Shown piece after piece: positions 12,335 to 15,372 of a stretch of DNA of 15,372 nt. Every line of letters starts with the position of its first letter. Within the stretch, counting starts at the first letter, position 1. A program made the position numbers and the translations under genes. The DNA comes from Candidatus Microgenomates bacterium (GTDB lineage Bacteria; Patescibacteriota; Microgenomatia; Levybacterales; JACOYD01). The stretch is taken from NCBI GenBank assembly GCA_016182055.1, contig JACOYD010000055.1, positions 1 through 15,372 of the forward strand. The letters run 5' to 3'. Below the pieces are notes generated by a model. That model was not told the DNA's origin. It made no database searches and saw nothing but the letters and a program-made list of their open reading frames with translations.

Positions 12335-12520
12335 TTACCAGCTTGATTTTGCTACTCCCGGCAGTTCGCCTTTATGGGCCAGCTCTCTAAAACAAAGCCG
12401 GCAAACTCCGAATCGGCGCATATAGGCCCGGGCCCGTCCGCAGAAACTGCATCTGTTATGTTCCCGGGTGCTAAATTTCTGCTTTTTCTTAAATTTAACG
12501 ATATTTGATACTTTCGCCAT
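12335..12520 (-). CDS. rpsZ: 30S ribosomal protein S14, zinc-binding type Z
   Basis: 61 aa, the short zinc form of uS14. The four Cys of the ribbon are at 24, 27, 40 and 43 (CSFC and CRLC), framing GRARAYMRRFGV. The C-terminus FRELAHKGELPGVAKSSW is the conserved family end. It starts one nt after the rplE stop and precedes rpsH, the usual spc order. No second, zinc-free S14 copy is in the window. Confidence 0.97.
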   Translation of the reverse strand: MAKVSNIVKFKKKQKFSTREHNRCSFCGRARAYMRRFGVCRLCFRELAHKGELPGVAKSSW

Positions 12521-12521
12521 A

Positions 12522-13067
12522 TTAACTCTTCACTTTTCTAAAAGGCATTCCCATTATCTCCAGTAATTTTTGGGCCTGGTCGTCTTTCCTGACAGTAGTA
12601 TTAATAGTCATCTCCAATCCAAAACTTCGCATGGTTTTACCTGTGTCAATTTCCGGAAATACGCTCATTTCAGACAAACCAAGCGTGTAGTTGCCATTTC
12701 CGTCAAACGATGTTTTGGGTACTCCATGAAAGTCCCTCACGCGGGGCAGTACCACGCCAACAAGTTTGGTAAAAAAATCGCGCATTCTTTTGCCTCGAAG
12801 CGTCACCATAACTCCGATAGCATCTCCTTTTCTAAGCTTAAACCCGGCAATTGCCGCTTTAGCCCGGGTAACAACTGGCTTTTGACCGGTTATTTGGGCA
12901 AGCTGGGCCTTCGCCTCATCCAGAATTTTTTCATCTTTCAAAGCCTCTTTTAGTCCAATATTTAACACAATTTTGGCTATTTGCACAACTGCCTGACTAT
13001 TTTTGATGTCAAGTTCTTTTTGCACTCTAGCTTTAATTTCTTTTCCAAATAGTTCTTGCGTATTCAT
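12522..13067 (-). CDS. rplE: 50S ribosomal protein L5
   Basis: 181 aa, uL5, binding 5S rRNA and contacting P-site tRNA. I choose the ATG at 13067 (MNTQELFGKEIKARVQKEL), which lies 7 nt after the rplX stop; a GTG at 13097 would overlap rplX and add ten residues absent from the family. Core segments are KIVLNIGLKEALKD (about 32-45), AIAGFKLRKGDAIGVMVTLR (73-92) GKRMRDF, RVRDFHGVPKTSFDGNGNYT, and FPEIDTGKTMRSFGLEMTIN near the end, where GLEMTI replaces the more usual G(M/L)DI.I. Confidence 0.96.
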   Translation of the reverse strand: MNTQELFGKEIKARVQKELDIKNSQAVVQIAKIVLNIGLKEALKDEKILDEAKAQLAQITGQKPVVTRAKAAIAGFKLRKGDAIGVMVTLRGKRMRDFFTKLVGVVLPRVRDFHGVPKTSFDGNGNYTLGLSEMSVFPEIDTGKTMRSFGLEMTINTTVRKDDQAQKLLEIMGMPFRKVKS

Positions 13068-13074
13068 ATCTTTT

Positions 13075-13386
13075 CTATGCCGCAAAACGCGACTCACATT
13101 TCTTGCAAATTCTCATTTTTTTACCATCTTCAAAGATAAATCCTGCCCGGGTTGGTTGTTTGCATTTGGGACAAACCAGGGCTATTCGGGCAAAGGGAAT
13201 TGGTTTGACTATATCAATAATGCCGGCCGGCCGTTTCTGGTCGCGGGCTTTGGTGTGTCGTTTATAAATGTTTATTCCCGGTACAAAGGCCAGGCTTTTT
13301 TTGGCATTCACCTTGTCAATTTTCCCCGTCTTTCCTTTGTCTTTTCCGGCTATGATTTTTACTTCATCATTTTTTCTAAATTTCAT
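13075..13386 (-). CDS. rplX: 50S ribosomal protein L24
   Basis: 103 aa, uL24, an assembly initiator of the 50S. The KOW motif is at the N-terminus (KNDEVKIIAGKDKGKTGKI, 5-23) and NIYKRHTK follows. The C-terminal part carries a zinc ribbon, C72-P-K-C75 and C94-K-K-C97, so this is the C-plus form. The start lies 2 nt after the rplN stop and has a strong Shine-Dalgarno (AAGGAGGT) inside the end of rplN, which shows that anti-SD pairing is used in this organism. Confidence 0.97.
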   Translation of the reverse strand: MKFRKNDEVKIIAGKDKGKTGKIDKVNAKKSLAFVPGINIYKRHTKARDQKRPAGIIDIVKPIPFARIALVCPKCKQPTRAGFIFEDGKKMRICKKCESRFAA

Positions 13387-13387
13387 A

Positions 13388-13756
13388 TTAAATTACCTCC
13401 TTGGCCAGACTGGCGATTTTGGCAAAGTACGCCTCTTTGACCTCTCTGGCAATTGGGCCAAAAATTCGGGTTCCGCGAGGATTCTTATCTTTAATATTAT
13501 CAATAACCACCGCCGCATTATCGGAAAAACGAATATATGAACCATCCTTTCTCCTCTTTTCTTTTCTGGTTCTGACCACCACTGCTTTGACTAATTCTCC
13601 ATCTTTTACCTGGCCTTGGGGATTAGCCTGCTTTACCACGCAGGTAATAATGTCGCCAAGGTAGGCAACGCTTCGCTTATTTACAATACCAATAACCATG
13701 AGCTTGAGGGCTCCGCTATTGTCTGCCACTGTCAAGATGGTTCTATTCTGTACCAT
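13388..13756 (-). CDS. rplN: 50S ribosomal protein L14
   Basis: 122 aa, the standard length for uL14, which forms a bridge to the 30S and is the binding site of silencing factor RsfS. Landmarks are LTVADNSGALKLMVIGI (8-24), the AYLGDIITCVVKQANP segment, VKAVVVRTRKEKRRKDGSYI (56-75) and the end NPRGTRIFGPIAREVKEAYF (91-110). The start of the spc block is here, 18 nt after rpsQ. No strong promoter is apparent in that gap, so transcription probably continues from the S10 block. Confidence 0.97.
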   Translation of the reverse strand: MVQNRTILTVADNSGALKLMVIGIVNKRSVAYLGDIITCVVKQANPQGQVKDGELVKAVVVRTRKEKRRKDGSYIRFSDNAAVVIDNIKDKNPRGTRIFGPIAREVKEAYFAKIASLAKEVI

Positions 13757-13774
13757 ATTACTTTATTACTTTGC

Positions 13775-14008
13775 TTATTTGATAACCTCCAACAGTTTAA
13801 AATGTTTATCGCCAGACAATGGTCTGGTTTCCACAATTTTTACCATATTTCCCTCTTTCACCTCTATATTTTCATAATGAGCCTTAAATCTACTTTTTTT
13901 GCGAATAATCTTTTTGTATAGGCGGTGGCGCCGGGCAAAAACCACTTCTACCACCATAGTTTTGGACATTTTAGTCGAAACAACTTTGCCTGTAAAAACT
14001 TTAGCCAT
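13775..14008 (-). CDS. rpsQ: 30S ribosomal protein S17
   Basis: 77 aa, uS17, a primary 16S rRNA-binding OB-fold protein. The core FTGKVVSTKMSKTMVVEVVF (5-24) and KAHYENIEVKEGNMVKIVET (43-62) RPLS match the family, and its length is close to E. coli S17 (84 aa). The start overlaps the rpmC stop by 8 nt and is preceded by GAGGT. Confidence 0.97.
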   Translation of the reverse strand: MAKVFTGKVVSTKMSKTMVVEVVFARRHRLYKKIIRKKSRFKAHYENIEVKEGNMVKIVETRPLSGDKHFKLLEVIK

Positions 14009-14222
14009 TTTTTACCTCGTCTTTCGCCAGTTCACGAGTTCTTTTTATAGTTTCTATTATAGCGATTTCGCCCCGTATTTGCGCCCCCGCGTGAATATTT
14101 TTTATTTTATTGGTGCCTGCTTCCATTTTGACTTTTATCAATTGCTCCCTCTTTTCTTTCAAAAACGCCACTAACTCTGCCATAGTTTTACCTTGTAAGG
14201 CTTTTTTATCTTTGCTTTTCAT
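14001..14222 (-). CDS. rpmC: 50S ribosomal protein L29
   Basis: 73 aa, uL29, a two-helix protein beside the exit tunnel where SRP and trigger factor dock. Family features are the N-terminal helix with MAELVAFLKEKREQLIKVKM and the C-terminal AIIETIKRTRELAKDEVKN. It begins 1 nt after the rplP stop and overlaps rpsQ by 8 nt. It is weakly conserved in sequence, but its position and length settle the call. Confidence 0.93.
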   Translation of the reverse strand: MKSKDKKALQGKTMAELVAFLKEKREQLIKVKMEAGTNKIKNIHAGAQIRGEIAIIETIKRTRELAKDEVKNG

Positions 14223-14223
14223 A

Positions 14224-14631
14224 TTATGACCTTACCACAAATCTTGTTTTTATTGGCAATTTATGAGAAGCCAGTCTCATTGCCTCGGCCGCTATATCTT
14301 GAGCTACAGCTCCCATTTCAAACAATATCCGGCCGGCTTTCACCACCGCCACATACTCTGACACATCACCTTTGCCTCCGCCCATGCGCGTCTCGGCCGG
14401 CTTTTTAGTAATTGGTTTGTCGGGAAAAATGCGAATCCAAATTCTGCCGCCTCTTTTGGTATAATGAGTCATGGCTCGTCTGGCCGCCTCGATTTGTCTG
14501 CTGGTCACCCAACCGGACACAAGAGCCTTTAAACCAAACTCGCCGAAATCAACATTTGTTCCTCGAGTATCAATTCGACCCATGCTTCCCCTAAATTGTT
14601 TTCTATATTTTGCCCGTTTTGGTACTAACAT
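14224..14631 (-). CDS. rplP: 50S ribosomal protein L16
   Basis: 135 aa, uL16, near the peptidyl-transferase centre and A-site tRNA. The canonical start MLVPKRAKYRKQFRG is followed by WVTSRQIEAARRAMTHYTKR (41-60) GGRIWIRIFPDKP, and TRMGGGKGDVSEYVAVVKAG (81-100) RILFEM. A conserved Arg-bearing loop (TRMGGGKG) is present. It lies after rpsC, from which it is separated by an unusual 88-nt spacer filled by repeat copy B, and one nt before rpmC. Confidence 0.97.
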   Translation of the reverse strand: MLVPKRAKYRKQFRGSMGRIDTRGTNVDFGEFGLKALVSGWVTSRQIEAARRAMTHYTKRGGRIWIRIFPDKPITKKPAETRMGGGKGDVSEYVAVVKAGRILFEMGAVAQDIAAEAMRLASHKLPIKTRFVVRS

Positions 14632-14633
14632 AG

Positions 14634-14717
14634 TTTTAGCGTTTAGTGACTAACATCTAGCGTTCAGTTGTTTTATGTTTTATTTAACTAGACGCTAAAC
14701 GCTAATTTCTAGACGCT
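14634..14717. repeat. Large copy of the AGCGTTTAG/CTAGACGCT palindromic repeat (copy B)
   Basis: 84 nt that fill the 88-nt spacer between rpsC and rplP, leaving 2 nt at each side. The outer stem is AGCGTTTAG (14638-14646) with CTAGACGCT (14709-14717). The inner stem is AGCGTTCAGTT (14659-14669) with AACTAGACGCT (14686-14696). CTAGACGCTAAACGCTAATT runs identically in copy A. Differences from A include a 7-nt expansion of the loop (TTTTATG unit) and several substitutions in the left arm. Confidence 0.92.
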
Positions 14718-14719
14718 GG

Positions 14720-15372
14720 TTATTTTCCTTCCGGTTTGTTTATCCATACTTTTACTCCTACGTATCCCGATTTGGTCAATGCGGCCACGCTGGAAAAATC
14801 AATGCGTTCGCGAAGAGTGCTTAACGGAAGTTTTCCCGCCGTTACCTTTTCCCGCCGGGCAATCTCGGCTCCCGAAATTCGCCCGGATAAAAGTATTTTA
14901 GCTCCTTTGGCTCCACTTTGCATGATTCGCTCAAGTGACTGACGAAGTATTCTTTTATAATACATTCTTTTCACCAGCTGATCTGCGATATTGGTAGCCA
15001 TAAGATAAGCCTCAAGCGCCGGATCTTTTACCGGCTCAACCCGCAAATCAATTTTTGATAAAGGCTCTTTCTTAACTTGGCCTTTAACAAGAATCGATAT
15101 GACGTATTGTTTAAGTTCTTCCAGTCCTGCTCCGCCGCGACCGATAACTACACCAGGACGGGCCACATGAATAGTAATAGTCATGGCATTGATTGACCGC
15201 TCTATTTCTACTTTGGCAATACCCGCAGGTTTAAGCTTCTCCAAAAGAGCTTTGCGAATTTTGTTGTCCTCCACAATATGTTTTCTGTAGAGAGCGTCTT
15301 TGGCAAACCAGCGGCTGCTCCAATCAGCCGTTATTCCCAAACGAAATACTTTTGGATTAACTTTCTGTCCCA
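14720..15372 (-). CDS. rpsC: 30S ribosomal protein S3 (lacks only the first base)
   Basis: uS3, at the mRNA entry tunnel. Reading from the window edge gives (A)TG GGA CAG AAA..., that is MGQKVNPKVFRLGITADWSS, the canonical S3 start, so the A of the ATG must be at the next base outside; the full protein is 217 aa. The KH RNA-binding domain has GVVIGRGGAGLEELKQYV (about 88-105), and the C-terminal domain has LRQSLERIMQSGAKGAKILL, the ISGAEIARRE signature and the YVGVKVWI end. The TTG codon at 15340 is internal, not the start. Confidence 0.97.
   Translation of the reverse strand, partial: GQKVNPKVFRLGITADWSSRWFAKDALYRKHIVEDNKIRKALLEKLKPAGIAKVEIERSINAMTITIHVARPGVVIGRGGAGLEELKQYVISILVKGQVKKEPLSKIDLRVEPVKDPALEAYLMATNIADQLVKRMYYKRILRQSLERIMQSGAKGAKILLSGRISGAEIARREKVTAGKLPLSTLRERIDFSSVAALTKSGYVGVKVWINKPEGK

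Noticed and set aside
12522..13097. GTG start for rplE at 13097
   Set aside because: It overlaps the end of rplX and adds MSRVLRHRKD, which is absent from L5; the ATG at 13067 fits the family length.

Overview
The window is a nearly gap-free bacterial ribosomal-protein superoperon on the minus strand, followed by a small mixed region and the recA-recX pair. The most likely source is a Candidate Phyla Radiation (Patescibacteria) bacterium, probably of the Microgenomates type. Three things point that way. The gene for ribosomal protein L30 (rpmD) is absent between rpsE and rplO, a loss characteristic of CPR bacteria. Adenylate kinase is a short form, and an archaeal-looking UPF0200-type nucleotide kinase lies inside the spc cluster. 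Short A-rich tandem repeats are translated as K/L/S/T/Q/N-rich tails or inserts in L13 and methionine aminopeptidase. TGA is a normal stop (map, rpsM, rplQ, the UPF0200-like kinase), so the recoded genetic code of some CPR lineages does not apply. The lineage is an inference from gene content and was not tested by a search.

Layout in transcription order (right to left). 15372-13775 is the end of the S10 operon: rpsC (its first base is just outside the window), rplP, rpmC, rpsQ. 13756-8911 is the spc operon: rplN, rplX, rplE, rpsZ, rpsH, rplF, rplR, rpsE, rplO, secY, without rpmD. 8888-6578 holds adk, a UPF0200-like kinase, map, infA and rpmJ. 6570-3600 is the alpha operon: rpsM, rpsK, rpsD, rpoA, rplQ. 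3603-2717 is rplM-rpsI. Most junctions overlap by 1-11 nt or are a few nt apart, so translational coupling is likely. Together the genes supply ribosome assembly, initiation (IF-1), protein export (SecY), N-terminal methionine removal (Map), nucleotide supply (Adk) and the RNA polymerase alpha subunit.

The 1.3 kb from about 1440 to 2690 looks more A+T-rich than its surroundings. It holds a plus-strand Nudix hydrolase gene with its own promoter and terminator, convergent with rpsI; a tRNA-Pro(GGG) with encoded CCA; and a two-TM protein of unknown function. recA and the start of recX fill 1-1235.

The main unexplained structure is in the spacers. Three copies (32, 78 and 84 nt) of a palindromic repeat built from AGCGTTTAG/CTAGACGCT almost exactly fill the rpsM/rpsK, infA/rpmJ and rpsC/rplP junctions. 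A different palindromic repeat fills the rpsK/rpsD junction, a 7-nt tandem repeat encodes the L13 C-terminus, and a related one encodes an insert in Map. A 13-nt motif is shared, at the -35 position, by the recA and Nudix promoters. No stretch over 300 bases lacks a gene. I see no CRISPR array, insertion sequence, prophage or obviously novel multi-gene system.
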